From Thalassovita sp. (lineage in GTDB: Bacteria; Pseudomonadota; Alphaproteobacteria; Rhodobacterales; Rhodobacteraceae), in contig CP051233.1 of the NCBI GenBank assembly GCA_017792425.1, positions 523,457 to 587,456 of the forward strand: DNA of 64,000 bases. The letters run 5' to 3'. The number at the start of each line of letters is the position of its first letter. Position 1 is the first letter of the stretch. Made by a program: the position numbers and the translations under genes. Below the pieces are notes generated by a model. That model searched no databases and was not told the DNA's origin. It saw nothing but the letters and a program-made list of their open reading frames with translations. Below are positions 34,732 to 44,437 of the stretch, one piece after another.

Positions 34732-35910
34732 TTACCTGTAGATGCAGTCGCGCAGGCGTATAAGCCCTTGGCGCATCTCTTCTTTTGGGGCCACCATCGC
34801 GACCCTGATATATTCTTTGCCGGGGTTGTCCCCGTTGACGTCCTTGCTGAGGTACGCCCCCGGCAGCACCCGCACGCCGGTTTCGCGCCACGCCTTCAGT
34901 GCGGCCCCTTCGCCGTCCTGCACCGGCAGCCACAGGAAAAACCCGGCTTCGGGGCCCTTGTAGCCTTGGATACTGGCGAACACCTGATCTGCGATCGCGT
35001 ATTTTTCGCCGTAAAGGCGGCGGTTCTCGATCACGTGGGCCTCGTCTTGCCAGACCTTCTGGGAAACGTGCTGAATCGGCAGCGGCAGCGGGGCACCGGC
35101 GTAGGCGCGCAACTGCTTGATGCGGTTCAGGCTTTCCGCGCCCCCTGCCACGAAACCGGAGCGCAGCCCCGGCAGGTTCGAACGTTTGGACAGCGAATGG
35201 AAGATCACCACCCGGTCAGGGTGTGCGCCCAGTTCCTGCGCCACTTCCAGCGCCCCGGTGGGCGGGGTATCGCGGTAAATCTCGGAATAGCATTCGTCCG
35301 CGAAGATCTGGAAATCGTATGTCTCGGCCAGCCGGATCAGATTGGCCCAATAGTCGCGGGTCGCCACGGCCCCCTGCGGATTGGCGGGCGAACAGATATA
35401 GGCGGCGGCGACCCGGTTCAGCACCTCGGGGGGCAGGGCCGTGTAATCAGGCAGATAGCCATTCGCGCGGGTGGCGGAAACGAACACCGGTTCGGCCTGA
35501 ACGGAAATCGCGCCGATCATGTAGACCTGATAGAACGGGTTGGGGATCAGTACGACCGGGCGCTGCCCGTTTTTCTGTTCCGGGATCAGCGCCATTGCGG
35601 CATTGTACAGCCCTTCACGGGTGCCGTTCAGCGGCATCACCTGCGTGTCGGGGTCCAGGCTGACGCCATAGCGGCGGTGCAGGAACCCGGTGATGGCCCC
35701 GCGCAGCCCGTCGGTGCCGTCGTTTGGCGGGTACTGGCCAAAACTCCCGATACTATCCGCGAGGATCTGGCCCACCCAGTCCGGGAAGGCGTGCTTGGGT
35801 TCGCCGATGGTCATGTGCATGACCGGCCCACCCGCTTCGTGCACGTCCAACAGGGCGCGCAGACGCGGGAAAGCATAAGCCGGTAGGTTGGCAAACCGCT
35901 CGGGAAACAT
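34732..35910 (-). CDS. Class I/II aminotransferase, DapC-like
   Basis: A 392-residue PLP enzyme. CSPANPQGAVATRDYW, FADECYSEIY with the cofactor-binding Asp, the lysine-containing FHSLSKRSNLPGLRSGF, and a C-terminal RVAMV carboxylate-binding Arg are all present. The N-terminal IGEPKHAFPDWV matches the succinyldiaminopimelate aminotransferase (DapC) group of alphaproteobacteria. AGAGG lies upstream of ATG 35910. It sits between amidase and ftsK on the same strand. Confidence 0.88.
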   Translation of the reverse strand: MFPERFANLPAYAFPRLRALLDVHEAGGPVMHMTIGEPKHAFPDWVGQILADSIGSFGQYPPNDGTDGLRGAITGFLHRRYGVSLDPDTQVMPLNGTREGLYNAAMALIPEQKNGQRPVVLIPNPFYQVYMIGAISVQAEPVFVSATRANGYLPDYTALPPEVLNRVAAAYICSPANPQGAVATRDYWANLIRLAETYDFQIFADECYSEIYRDTPPTGALEVAQELGAHPDRVVIFHSLSKRSNLPGLRSGFVAGGAESLNRIKQLRAYAGAPLPLPIQHVSQKVWQDEAHVIENRRLYGEKYAIADQVFASIQGYKGPEAGFFLWLPVQDGEGAALKAWRETGVRVLPGAYLSKDVNGDNPGKEYIRVAMVAPKEEMRQGLIRLRDCIYR

Positions 35911-36033
35911 ACTGCACTGCCTCTGGTTCGTCGGGATCATGTCGCCCCGTTTCGGTTCAGACTACCGAACACCGGGCCCTTCGTCCAGACAAAGCAACGT
36001 AACCTGTTAACCCTGTGGCGTTTTCGCAAGCCC

Positions 36034-37368
36034 TTAGTTGGCGCGCACCACTGGCTCGGCGGCGGCGGCGATGCGCAGCAGGCGTTCCTCTTGCATCGGT
36101 TTGCCGTACAGCATGATCCCGCAGGACGGCACCCCGGTGGGCAGCGTGACAGCGCACAGGCCCAGCAGGTTGCCGACGCGCGTGTTCTGCAACGCCAGCA
36201 AGTTTTCCGTCACGTAGTAATCACCATCCGTCAGCAGCCGTTCGGCATGAGGCGGCAGGATAGGGGCCGAGGGGCAAAGTACCGCGTCAAATCCGGCCAC
36301 ACGGGCGTTCCAGCGGGCGCGGTGGTTTTCAAGTTCCAACCAGGCTTGCACGAAATCCGGGCCGCTGTAATGCGCCCCGCCGCGAAAACGTTCCAGTATC
36401 TTGTCGAACATCAGGCCGGGGTTTGCCTCGATCACGGTTCGCCACTGGCCATAGGCCTCGGGGGCGAACAGCGGGGCAGCCAGATCCATTGCATGGGCCA
36501 CTTCCGGGGCTTCGATGTCTTCGATCACGGCCCCTGCAGCACGTAACCGGTCCAGTGCGGACTGATAGGCCTTCAGCGGTGCCGGTCTGATATCGTCCAT
36601 TACGACGGTTCGCAGGGCGGCGAAACGTTTGCCTTTCAGGCTGGCCCCGGTCAGGTCGGCGGGCTTGCCGCCTTCCAGGATCGCCAGCATCAGGGCTGCG
36701 TCCTCGACCGACCGGCACAGCGGGCCGACCGTATCGAACCGCTTGCACAGGGGCACTACGCCGTCCAGCGGCATGCGGCCAGAGGTGGTTTTCAGCCCCA
36801 CCAGATCGTTCCAAGCCGCCGGGATGCGTACGGACCCGCCCGTGTCCGACCCTATCGCGCAGGCCGCCAGCCCGAAGGCGACAGAGGTCGCCGCGCCCGA
36901 CGAAGATCCGCCGGAAACCGCGTCATGGTCATTCACGCAAGGAGAGGTGGCCGTGATTGGGTTCAACCCAAGGCCGGAAAAGGCCAGTTCGCTCATGTGC
37001 GTCTTGCCCAGGCAGACCAGCCCCAGCGCAGTGGCATTGCGCAGCACCCAGGCGTCGTGATCCGGCACTCGATCCTTTAGCAGGGCCGACCCGGCTTCTG
37101 TCGCGACACCGGCGCTGTCGAACAGATCTTTCCAGCTGATAGGGACACCATCCAGCGGCGACAGGCGGAATCCGGCGCGGGCGCGTTCGGCGGCTGCCTC
37201 TGCCTCTGCCAACGCGCGATCCGCCGTGACGCGGGCATAGATGCGGTCACGGAGCGGGTGGGTCTCTATCGCGTCCAGGTAGGTTCGCGTCAGCACCACC
37301 GGGTCAATCGCGCCGCGTCCGATCCCGCGCCCCAGTTCCGCCGCACTTTGCCAAAGCCATTCCTGCAT
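36034..37368 (-). CDS. Amidase (amidase-signature family)
   Basis: A 444-residue Ser-cisSer-Lys hydrolase: Lys in GVPISWKDLFDSAG, and the signature AVSGGSSSGAATSVAFGLAACAIGSDTGGSVRIPA holding both serines. ATG 37368 gives MQEWLWQSAAELG, preceded by GGGAGT; the open frame continues upstream but overlaps the divergent gene. Single-domain relatives hydrolyse diverse amides; GatA is unlikely because gatB/gatC are absent and the protein is short. Confidence 0.88.
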   Translation of the reverse strand: MQEWLWQSAAELGRGIGRGAIDPVVLTRTYLDAIETHPLRDRIYARVTADRALAEAEAAAERARAGFRLSPLDGVPISWKDLFDSAGVATEAGSALLKDRVPDHDAWVLRNATALGLVCLGKTHMSELAFSGLGLNPITATSPCVNDHDAVSGGSSSGAATSVAFGLAACAIGSDTGGSVRIPAAWNDLVGLKTTSGRMPLDGVVPLCKRFDTVGPLCRSVEDAALMLAILEGGKPADLTGASLKGKRFAALRTVVMDDIRPAPLKAYQSALDRLRAAGAVIEDIEAPEVAHAMDLAAPLFAPEAYGQWRTVIEANPGLMFDKILERFRGGAHYSGPDFVQAWLELENHRARWNARVAGFDAVLCPSAPILPPHAERLLTDGDYYVTENLLALQNTRVGNLLGLCAVTLPTGVPSCGIMLYGKPMQEERLLRIAAAAEPVVRAN

Positions 37369-37453
37369 TCCCGCCACTCCCGCTGCGATTTTCCGAACGG
37401 TAGCGGCAGCGAAGCGCATGGACAATCCCGCATCCGGCGCCATATTGGCCCCC

Positions 37454-38671
37454 ATGAACACTGACAGCGATATCCTGATCGTCGGCGGCGGGCTGAACGG
37501 CCCCGCGCTGGCCCTTGCCCTGGCGCAGTCCGGGTTGACATCCACCGTCATCGACGCGCTGCCGGGCGGCATCCAGACCGACGAGAATTTCGATGGGCGC
37601 GGTTATGCCTTGGCGCTGGCGTCGAAACGGCTGCTGGACCGGATCGGCATCTGGTCACGGGTGCAGCGCCAGTCCCAGCCGATGCTGGAAATCAAGGTCA
37701 CCGATGGCCGGGCGGGCGAAGGTCCGCTTTCGTCCTTCTTTCTGCATTTCGACCATGCCGAGATCGAGGAAGGCCCAATGGGCTTCATGTTGGAGGATAG
37801 GTTCCTGCGCCGTGCCCTGTCCGAGGCGATGGCAGAAAGCGACCGGATAACGCTGCTGGAAGGCGAAACCGTCACCGGTCAGCAGGCCGATGCACGCGGG
37901 ATCGTCCTGACGCTGTCCTCGGGGCGCGAATTGCGCGGCAAGCTGCTGGTCGGCGCGGATGGGCGCCGCTCTGGCACTGCAGACCGCGCGGGGATCAAGC
38001 GCAGTGGCTGGGACTATGGCCAGACCGCGCTGGTCTGTGCGATCGAACACGACCTGCCGCATCACGGCATTGCGCACCAGTTTTTCATGCCGCCGGGGCC
38101 GCTGGCGATCCTGCCGCTGCCGGGGAACATGTCCTCTATCGTCTGGTCGGAAACCCACGAAAACGCCGGTGCCATTCACGCGCTGTCGGACGAGGACTAT
38201 ATCCAGGTCCTGAGTCCCCGGTTCGGTGATTTCCTGGGCAATATCCGGCTGGCTGGCAAACGGTTCACCTACCCGCTGAACCTGACCGTCGCCAACAGTT
38301 TCACCGGCGACCGCCTGGCGTTGATCGGCGATGCCGCGCACGGGATGCATCCGATTGCCGGGCAGGGGCTGAACGCCGGGTTGCGCGATGTCGGCGCGTT
38401 GGCGCATGTGATCAGCCACGCCCACCACAGGGGCGAAGACTTCGCCTCGGAACTGGTGCTGGACCGCTACCAGGAATGGCGCCGCTTCGACACGGCCACA
38501 CTGGCGCTGACCACGGACCTGACGAACAGGCTGTTTTCCAACGATAACCCGCTGCTGCGACTGGGTCGCGACATCGGCATGGGCGTTATCAACGCCATGC
38601 CCGGTCTGCGCCGCACTTTCATCCGTGAAGCGGCTGGCCTGAATGGCGATCTGCCGGATCTGATGCGCTGA
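37454..38671 (+). CDS. UbiH/UbiF/COQ6 family FAD monooxygenase
   Basis: A 405-residue flavin hydroxylase for ubiquinone ring hydroxylation or a related aromatic. FAD motifs: ILIVGGGLNGPALALALAQSG (GxGxxG) and RLALIGDAAHGMHPIAGQGLNAGLRDV; the middle motif LLVGADGRRS is the DG motif. No Shine-Dalgarno is seen before ATG 37454; an upstream in-frame ATG at 37418 would add 12 residues that overlap the amidase promoter region. Confidence 0.88.
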   Translation: MNTDSDILIVGGGLNGPALALALAQSGLTSTVIDALPGGIQTDENFDGRGYALALASKRLLDRIGIWSRVQRQSQPMLEIKVTDGRAGEGPLSSFFLHFDHAEIEEGPMGFMLEDRFLRRALSEAMAESDRITLLEGETVTGQQADARGIVLTLSSGRELRGKLLVGADGRRSGTADRAGIKRSGWDYGQTALVCAIEHDLPHHGIAHQFFMPPGPLAILPLPGNMSSIVWSETHENAGAIHALSDEDYIQVLSPRFGDFLGNIRLAGKRFTYPLNLTVANSFTGDRLALIGDAAHGMHPIAGQGLNAGLRDVGALAHVISHAHHRGEDFASELVLDRYQEWRRFDTATLALTTDLTNRLFSNDNPLLRLGRDIGMGVINAMPGLRRTFIREAAGLNGDLPDLMR

Positions 38672-38676
38672 TCCCG

Positions 38677-38720
38677 TTCATCTTGCCCGAAATACTCCGG
38701 GGTTTGGGGCGGCGCCCCAA
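38677..38720 (-). repeat. Copy 3 of the dispersed 3'-end element
   Basis: Read on the minus strand: hairpin TTGGGGC-GCC-GCCCCAA (38704-38720), then ACCCCG and GAGTATTT, CG, GGCAAGATGAA (38677-38697). It lies downstream of zapE, which is read on the same strand. Confidence 0.8.
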
Positions 38721-38774
38721 TCCCGAGGCCGCAGGCCGAGGTATCCTGCGCGCGCGCCAGCGCGTTCTATCGGA

Positions 38775-39836
38775 TCAATCCCCGGCGGCCCAATCCCCGG
38801 ACTGCATTTCGCGCAGACGGCTGGCGGTGCGTTCGAACTCGAACACGCCTTCGCCTTCTATGTACAGGCTTTCCGGTTCGTCCGCGGCCGAACAGATCAG
38901 CCGCACCCTGGCTTCGTACAGTGCGTCGATCAGCGTGACGAAACGCTTTGCCTCGTTGAAGTTGGATCGCCCAAGGCGCGGGACGTTTTCCAGGATCAGA
39001 ACCTTCACTGTCTCTGCGATGGCCAGATAATCCCCCGGCCCCAGCATTTTGCCGCAAAGATCATAGAAACTGGCCCGCGCCACACCGTTGCGGAAGGCAG
39101 GCAGTTCCACGTCGCGGCCCTTGACCTTCAGCACCAGCGGAGTTGCCTCTCCGCCCGAAAGATGTTCCCAGACCTCGCGGATTTTCTGGCGGCTGGCGTC
39201 GTTGATCGGGGTGAAATAGACCGGCGCGCCCTTTAGCCGGTCCTGGCGATAGTCGCGCGGGCTGATCATTTCCCAAACGACCATCTGCTGCTTGATAATC
39301 TCGATGAAGGGCAGGAACAGTTGCCGGTTCAGCCCGTCCTTGTACAGATCGTCCGGCACCCGGTTAGAGGTCGTCACCACCACAACCCCCTTGTCGAACA
39401 GGATATCGAACAGGCGGCCCACGATCATCGCGTCGGTGATGTCGGTGATCTGCATTTCGTCAAACGCCAGCACCTTGACCTTGGCGGCCACGTCCAGCGC
39501 GACCGGGGCGAGCGCATCCTCGACCCCCTGTTTGCGCGCCTCGTGCATGCCTGCATGGATTTCCTGCATGAAGGCGTGGAAATGCACGCGGCGTGCGGGC
39601 GTGTCCAGGTGTTCGACGAACAGGTCCATCAGCATCGATTTGCCGCGCCCGACGCCGCCCCACAGGTACAGACCCTTGGGCGGTGGCGGTGCCTTGCGGA
39701 ACAGCCCCTTTTTCACCGGTCGCGCAACTTCTTCGCGGATGCGGTCGAATTCGGGCAGCACGGCCTGTTGCGCCTCGTCAGCGTGCAGGGTTCCGTCGGC
39801 CACGCGGGTGCGGTATGTGTCCTGAATGCGCGTCAT
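38775..39836 (-). CDS. zapE: Cell division protein ZapE (AFG1-like ATPase)
   Basis: A 353-residue P-loop ATPase: GLYLWGGVGRGKSMLMDLF (Walker A), VLAFDEMQITDITDAMIV (Walker B), FTSNRVPDDLY-type sensor (TTSNRVPDDLYKDGLNRQLFLPF), and FDALCG-like FYDLCGKMLGPGDYLAIA. ZapE acts at the Z-ring late in division in E. coli; AFG1 relatives act in membrane protein quality control. Standalone gene, divergent from an MFS transporter. Confidence 0.93.
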   Translation of the reverse strand: MTRIQDTYRTRVADGTLHADEAQQAVLPEFDRIREEVARPVKKGLFRKAPPPPKGLYLWGGVGRGKSMLMDLFVEHLDTPARRVHFHAFMQEIHAGMHEARKQGVEDALAPVALDVAAKVKVLAFDEMQITDITDAMIVGRLFDILFDKGVVVVTTSNRVPDDLYKDGLNRQLFLPFIEIIKQQMVVWEMISPRDYRQDRLKGAPVYFTPINDASRQKIREVWEHLSGGEATPLVLKVKGRDVELPAFRNGVARASFYDLCGKMLGPGDYLAIAETVKVLILENVPRLGRSNFNEAKRFVTLIDALYEARVRLICSAADEPESLYIEGEGVFEFERTASRLREMQSGDWAAGD

Positions 39837-39903
39837 GATCTCCGCATACCGTGGGATGCAACCGTTGTCACGAAATCTGATGTGTCAGTTCAAAAATCCC
39901 GAA

Positions 39904-39931
39904 TTGACCTGCGGATGAATTGTCATACATT
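39904..39931 (+). promoter_or_regulatory. Sigma-70-type promoter of the MFS gene
   Basis: TTGACC (39904-39909), 16-bp spacer, TACATT (39926-39931), 26 bp before the ATG; AGGGG serves as ribosome site. Confidence 0.5.
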
Positions 39932-39957
39932 CACGCGGCGCAACAGGGGACCCGCAG

Positions 39958-41196
39958 ATGCAAACCCGCAATACACTTTTCACGCCCGTTCTGATCGTTG
40001 GCTGTCTGATCATCTTGATCAGCTTTTCCGTCCGCGCCAGTTTCGGCGTGTTCCAGATCCCGATCGCGACAGAGTTCAACTGGCCGCGGGCGGAGTTTTC
40101 GCTGGCCATCGCAATTCAGAACCTGGCCTGGGGGTTTGGTCAGCCGATTTTCGGTGCCATCGCGGAAAAGATCGGTGATCGCAAGGCTATCGTGATGGGG
40201 GCGCTGATCTATGCTGGCGGGCTGGTTCTGTCGTCCTTCGCCGTCACGCCCGAGGCGCATCAACTGTATGAAATTCTGGTGGGTTTCGGGGTTGCTGGCA
40301 CCGGGTTCGGCGTGATCCTTGCGGTGGTGGGCCGTGCATCCGCTGTCGAGAATCGTTCAATGTCGCTGGCCATAGCCACTGCTGCCGGGTCTGCGGGGCA
40401 GGTGTTCGGCGCGCCGGTGGCCGAGTGGATGCTTGGGTTCCTGTCGTGGCAAGAGGTGTTCATGGTCTTTGCCGCCGCGCTGATCCTGATGCTGGGGTTC
40501 CTGCCGATGATGCGCAGCCCGGCAGCCCCCGCCAGCAAGGCCGAGCTGGAAGAAAGCATGGGCGCGATGCTGCGCAAGGCGTTGCGCGATCCGTCTTACA
40601 GCTTCATTTTCCTGGGGTTCTTTTCCTGCGGCTATCAACTGGCGTTCGTCACCGCGCATTTCCCTGCCTTTGTGACGGAAATGTGCGGTCCGATCGCGTC
40701 GAACGGGCTGCTGGCGTCGATGGGGATCACTACCACCTCTGCGCTTGGGGCGATCTCGATTTCGCTGATCGGGTTGGCCAATATTGGCGGGACGCTGTTC
40801 GCGGGCTGGCTGGGCAACCGGTACAGCAAGAAATACCTATTGGCCGGGATCTATGCACTGAGAACAATGGTGGCGGCGGCCTTTATCCTGACCCCGATGA
40901 CCCCTGCGACGGTCCTGCTGTTTTCGGTGTCGATGGGGGCGCTGTGGCTGGCGACTGTGCCGCTGACCAGCGGGCTGATCGCGCATATCTATGGGCTGCG
41001 CTACATGGGCACGCTGTATGGGATCGTGTTCTTCAGCCACCAACTGGGCAGTTTCCTGGGCGTGTGGCTGGGTGGGCGGATGTATGACATATATGGCGAC
41101 TATACGCTGGTTTGGTGGGTCGGTGTCGGCGTCGGTGCGTTTTCCGCGCTGATCAACCTGCCTATTCGCGAAAACCGCGATCCCGCCCCTGCCTGA
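39958..41196 (+). CDS. MFS transporter
   Basis: A 412-residue twelve-helix major facilitator. The start SVRASFGVFQIPIATEFNWPRAEFSLAIAIQNLAWGFGQPIFGAIAEKIGDRK-type region holds the loop 2-3 motif (G-x3-D-R); the sequence fits the monocarboxylate/oxalate-formate-like group (RASFGVF..P). The substrate is unknown. Convergent with the following gene, stops 3 bp apart. Confidence 0.88.
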   Translation: MQTRNTLFTPVLIVGCLIILISFSVRASFGVFQIPIATEFNWPRAEFSLAIAIQNLAWGFGQPIFGAIAEKIGDRKAIVMGALIYAGGLVLSSFAVTPEAHQLYEILVGFGVAGTGFGVILAVVGRASAVENRSMSLAIATAAGSAGQVFGAPVAEWMLGFLSWQEVFMVFAAALILMLGFLPMMRSPAAPASKAELEESMGAMLRKALRDPSYSFIFLGFFSCGYQLAFVTAHFPAFVTEMCGPIASNGLLASMGITTTSALGAISISLIGLANIGGTLFAGWLGNRYSKKYLLAGIYALRTMVAAAFILTPMTPATVLLFSVSMGALWLATVPLTSGLIAHIYGLRYMGTLYGIVFFSHQLGSFLGVWLGGRMYDIYGDYTLVWWVGVGVGAFSALINLPIRENRDPAPA

Positions 41197-41199
41197 GGC

Positions 41200-42117
41200 T
41201 TACTGCGCAGCGCGCCACTGATCCAGGATATAGCGGCTGGTCATCAGGTCCAGATGTGCGCCGCCGCCGTTCTTGAACAGGGTGATCTCGTCATCGCTGG
41301 TGCGCTGGAACCTGTCCAACGTGTAGTAGTCCGACACCAGATCGCCGCGGGTGATGACGCCGGATTCCAGCGGGATATTGATCTCTCCGATATGGCCGAT
41401 GGTGGTGTCGAAGCTGTCGACGAAAACGCGGGCGCGAGTGATGGCGGTGTCATCGGCTTCGCGCATGTCGGGGCGGTAGGCACCGATCAGGTCCAGGTGT
41501 TGGCCGGGTTGCAACCAGTCGCCCTTGATCAGGGGCTGGGTGCTCATGGTGGCGCTGGTGATGATGTCGGCAGCGCGCACGGCGGTTTGCAGATCGTCCG
41601 CGACCAGCATGCCGGGAAATTCATCCGCCATCGCCTGCGCCGACGCTTTGGTGCGGTTCCACACGGTGAACTGTGCATCGGGGAAAGCCGCACCATAGGC
41701 CTGCCGCAGGGATCGTCCGACGGTGCCAGCGCCGACGATCAGGATGTTACGGCTGTCCTTGCGCGCCAGACGCGTTGCAGCCAGCAGACTGTCACCCGCG
41801 GTTTTCCACTTGGTGACCAGGTGGAAATCCACCAATGCTTCCAGCATGCCGTCCGTGTCCGAGTACAGCGAAACGCCCCCGTTCACCATTGGTTTGCCTG
41901 CTGCCGGGTTGCCGGGAAAGACGGTGGCCGATTTTACCGCCAAGCCAAGGCCATCAATCCACGCCGCGCGGTTCAGCAGCGTGTCCTTGCCGCGATAAAG
42001 GAACGTATCCGCGATTTCAGCTTTGGGCAGGGAATGCCCGGTCGCCAGCGCATCGACGAACCCCAGCCAGTCCAGCAGTTTTTCGCCTTGGTCGAACGGG
42101 ATCATCGGGATAGTCAT
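41200..42117 (-). CDS. Ornithine cyclodeaminase/mu-crystallin family protein
   Basis: A 305-residue NAD(P)-binding protein. Rossmann motif ILIVGAGTVGRSLRQAY, then VWNRTKASAQAMADEF, ADIITSATMSTQPLIKGDWLQPGQHLDLIGAYRPDMREAD and the conserved VDS...GDL segment. Relatives deaminate ornithine, reduce cyclic imines or make lysine-derived products; function here is open. Confidence 0.87.
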   Translation of the reverse strand: MTIPMIPFDQGEKLLDWLGFVDALATGHSLPKAEIADTFLYRGKDTLLNRAAWIDGLGLAVKSATVFPGNPAAGKPMVNGGVSLYSDTDGMLEALVDFHLVTKWKTAGDSLLAATRLARKDSRNILIVGAGTVGRSLRQAYGAAFPDAQFTVWNRTKASAQAMADEFPGMLVADDLQTAVRAADIITSATMSTQPLIKGDWLQPGQHLDLIGAYRPDMREADDTAITRARVFVDSFDTTIGHIGEINIPLESGVITRGDLVSDYYTLDRFQRTSDDEITLFKNGGGAHLDLMTSRYILDQWRAAQ

Positions 42118-42155
42118 GGTCAGTCCTTTGTGGTTGGGCAGAGTGTCCCCGCGCC

Positions 42156-42611
42156 TTACCGGCTTTGCAAGGCTTTCCGAAGGGTGCGTTCGAGCGCATC
42201 CAGAAAACGGGAGCGGTCAGTCTTGGAAAACCCCTTGCCGCCGCCCTGCCGGAACGGGTCGGCGGCGCGCAGGTCATACATCAGGTCGCGCATGGCCAGC
42301 GCATTTCCGACATTAGCACCCGTCAACGCCTCGCCGTCATGCTTCAGCACCATCGCGCCCGCTTCAACGCATTTGGCGGCCAGAGGGATGTCCGAGGTGA
42401 TCACTACATCTCCTGCCCCGGCGCGTTCGGCGATCCACTTGTCCGCGATGTCTGGCCCTTCGGGCACGATCACCGTTTCCACCAGCGGGTTCTGCGACGG
42501 GCGAATGCCGCCATTGCATACCATCTTGACCGGGACGTGGTGACGGGTGGCCACGCGTTCTGCCTCTTGCTTTACCGGGCAGGCATCAGCGTCAACGTAA
42601 AGGGTGGTCAC
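42156..42611 (-). CDS. YaiI/YqxD family protein (DUF188)
   Basis: A 151-residue protein beginning LYVDADACPVKQEAERVATRHH and containing VVITSDIPLAAKCVEAGA and RDLMYDLRAADPFRQGG, the invariant YaiI/YqxD blocks with acidic residues of a PIN-like fold. Cellular role unknown. Its start overlaps the end of fghA by 4 bp. Confidence 0.9.
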   Translation of the reverse strand: MTTLYVDADACPVKQEAERVATRHHVPVKMVCNGGIRPSQNPLVETVIVPEGPDIADKWIAERAGAGDVVITSDIPLAAKCVEAGAMVLKHDGEALTGANVGNALAMRDLMYDLRAADPFRQGGGKGFSKTDRSRFLDALERTLRKALQSR

Positions 42612-43438
42612 GCGTACAGCGCCTCGGCGTGGAAACTGATGTGGTCCTCTATGAAGGTGGAGACGAAAAAGTAACTGTGATCATAACCCTTCTGCATCCG
42701 CAATTGTGCCGGGATGCGCCGGGCCATGACGGCCTGCGCCAGGGTTTCCGGCATCAGGTGGTCCATGAACTGGTCGGCGCTGCCGGTGTCCACCAGCAGG
42801 GGAATATCCAGCCCTTCCTCTTGTATCATCAGCGAGGCGTCATGTGGAATCCACATGTCCTCGTCCGGGCCGAGATAGGCCAGCAGTTGCTTGCGGCCCC
42901 AGTCGCTGCCCGTCGGATGGCAGATCGGGGCAAAGGCGGAAACGGAACGGAACCGCCCCTGCAGGCCCATCGCCAAGGTCAGTGCGCCATGCCCGCCCAT
43001 TGAATGGCCGGTGATCGACTGGCGGTCCTCGTCCACATTGAAATTCGCTGTGATCAGGCGCGGGAGTTCTTCGGACACGTAATCCCACATCTGGTAATGG
43101 GGCGCCCAGGGGTCACGGGTTGCGTTCACGTAGAAACCCGCGCCCTTGCCAAGGTCATAGGCGGGATCATCCGCAACATCTGCCCCACGCGGCGAGGTGT
43201 CGGGAAACACCAGAGCGATGCCCTGTTCCGCCGCCCAGGCCTGTGCACCTGCCTTGACCATCGCGTTTTCGTGGGTGCAGGTCAGGCCGGACAGATACCA
43301 AAGGACGGGCACCGGCGCGTGTTCAGCCTCTTCAGGCAGGAACAGGCCAAAGGTCATGTCGCAGCCTGTGCTGCGCGAGGGATGGCGGTAAACCCCTTGA
43401 ACCCCGCCGAAACACCGGTTCTCAGATATGATTTCCAT
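42608..43438 (-). CDS. fghA: S-formylglutathione hydrolase
   Basis: A 276-residue serine hydrolase releasing formate and glutathione from S-formylglutathione. Catalytic Ser in ITGHSMGGHGALTLAMG; YLSGLTCTHEN, DTSPRGADVADDPAYDLGKGAGFYVNAT and the C-terminal GYDHSYFFVSTFIEDH with the catalytic His are diagnostic. It is the second enzyme after adhI (46.2-47.3 kb), separated from it here by three genes. Confidence 0.95.
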   Translation of the reverse strand: MEIISENRCFGGVQGVYRHPSRSTGCDMTFGLFLPEEAEHAPVPVLWYLSGLTCTHENAMVKAGAQAWAAEQGIALVFPDTSPRGADVADDPAYDLGKGAGFYVNATRDPWAPHYQMWDYVSEELPRLITANFNVDEDRQSITGHSMGGHGALTLAMGLQGRFRSVSAFAPICHPTGSDWGRKQLLAYLGPDEDMWIPHDASLMIQEEGLDIPLLVDTGSADQFMDHLMPETLAQAVMARRIPAQLRMQKGYDHSYFFVSTFIEDHISFHAEALYA

Positions 43439-43449
43439 TGGTGATCCTC

Positions 43450-44382
43450 CTAGACCAGTGATGTGACATGCGCGATCACCACTGAAACCGTGATGATGCT
43501 GAGGGCGGTTGAAATCAGGATCGCCGCCGAAGCCCGGTGCGGCGCGACACGATAATGTTGGGCCAGGATGTAGACGTTGCCCGCCACCGGCAACGCCGCG
43601 GCAGCGACCATGACGGAGGCCGCGTAGGGCTCTACCCGGAACAGGATAAAGGCGGCCACGAAAACAGCAGCCGGATGTAGCACCAGTTTGGCGAAGGACA
43701 GCCAGCCGGCAACGGCAAGACGTTCAGCGGATTTCGAGGCCAGCGAGGCCCCGATGGCAAACAAGGCGCCGGGCGTCGCGGCGGCGCCAAGGATCGAGAC
43801 GAATTCGTTCAGCGGAGTGGGAATGGGGATTTGCAAGGCGGACCATGTCAGGCCCACAGTGATTGACACGATCATCGGGTTCTTCACCAGGCCAAGCCCC
43901 ACCGTCCGCAAGATGCCAAGCGACATGCGCCCGTCGCGCGACCCCGTGATCAGGATCACGATCAGACTTCCGAACACGATCAGGTCCACCGCCAGCACCA
44001 GCATCACCGGGCCGATCGCCTGTTCGCCCATCAGCAGCACCAGCATCGGCACGCCCAGGAAACCCACGTTGCCAATCACCGCGCATTGCGCCTCGACGGC
44101 GGCTTCTTCGATGCCTCGGCGGCGGAACAGGGCGACGGCTGTCGCCAGCAGGTAGATCACCAGCGTCCCGGACAGATAGGCCAGCACAAAGGGCAGATCG
44201 AACACCTGCGCCAGTGACAGGTTGGCGGAAAAGCGAAACAGCATCGCGGACAGGGCGAAGTAGAAAACGAACTTGGTCAGCCAGGCGGTCGCCTCTTCCG
44301 AGAAGAACCGCGTTTTGCCCGCGCCGAAGCCCAACCCGATGATGGCGAAGAAGGGCAGGGTTTTCAGGAAGATTTCGATCAT
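43450..44382 (-). CDS. AEC family permease
   Basis: A 310-residue ten-helix permease with the NxGFLGxP motif (IGNVGFLGVPMLVLLMGEQA) and PGALFAIGASLASK. It is only distantly similar to the AEC protein at 29.6-30.4 kb. It is 11 bp upstream of fghA on the same strand. Confidence 0.86.
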   Translation of the reverse strand: MIEIFLKTLPFFAIIGLGFGAGKTRFFSEEATAWLTKFVFYFALSAMLFRFSANLSLAQVFDLPFVLAYLSGTLVIYLLATAVALFRRRGIEEAAVEAQCAVIGNVGFLGVPMLVLLMGEQAIGPVMLVLAVDLIVFGSLIVILITGSRDGRMSLGILRTVGLGLVKNPMIVSITVGLTWSALQIPIPTPLNEFVSILGAAATPGALFAIGASLASKSAERLAVAGWLSFAKLVLHPAAVFVAAFILFRVEPYAASVMVAAAALPVAGNVYILAQHYRVAPHRASAAILISTALSIITVSVVIAHVTSLV

Positions 44383-44437
44383 GCGCCCTGCGTATCAGTC
44401 TGGTGGGCGTCGTCAATGAAATTGACAGATTGCCGCA

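Noticed and set aside
36034..37368. GatA subunit of the tRNA amidotransferase
   Set aside because: Signature family is the same, but length, lack of gatB/gatC and neighbours point to a general amidase.
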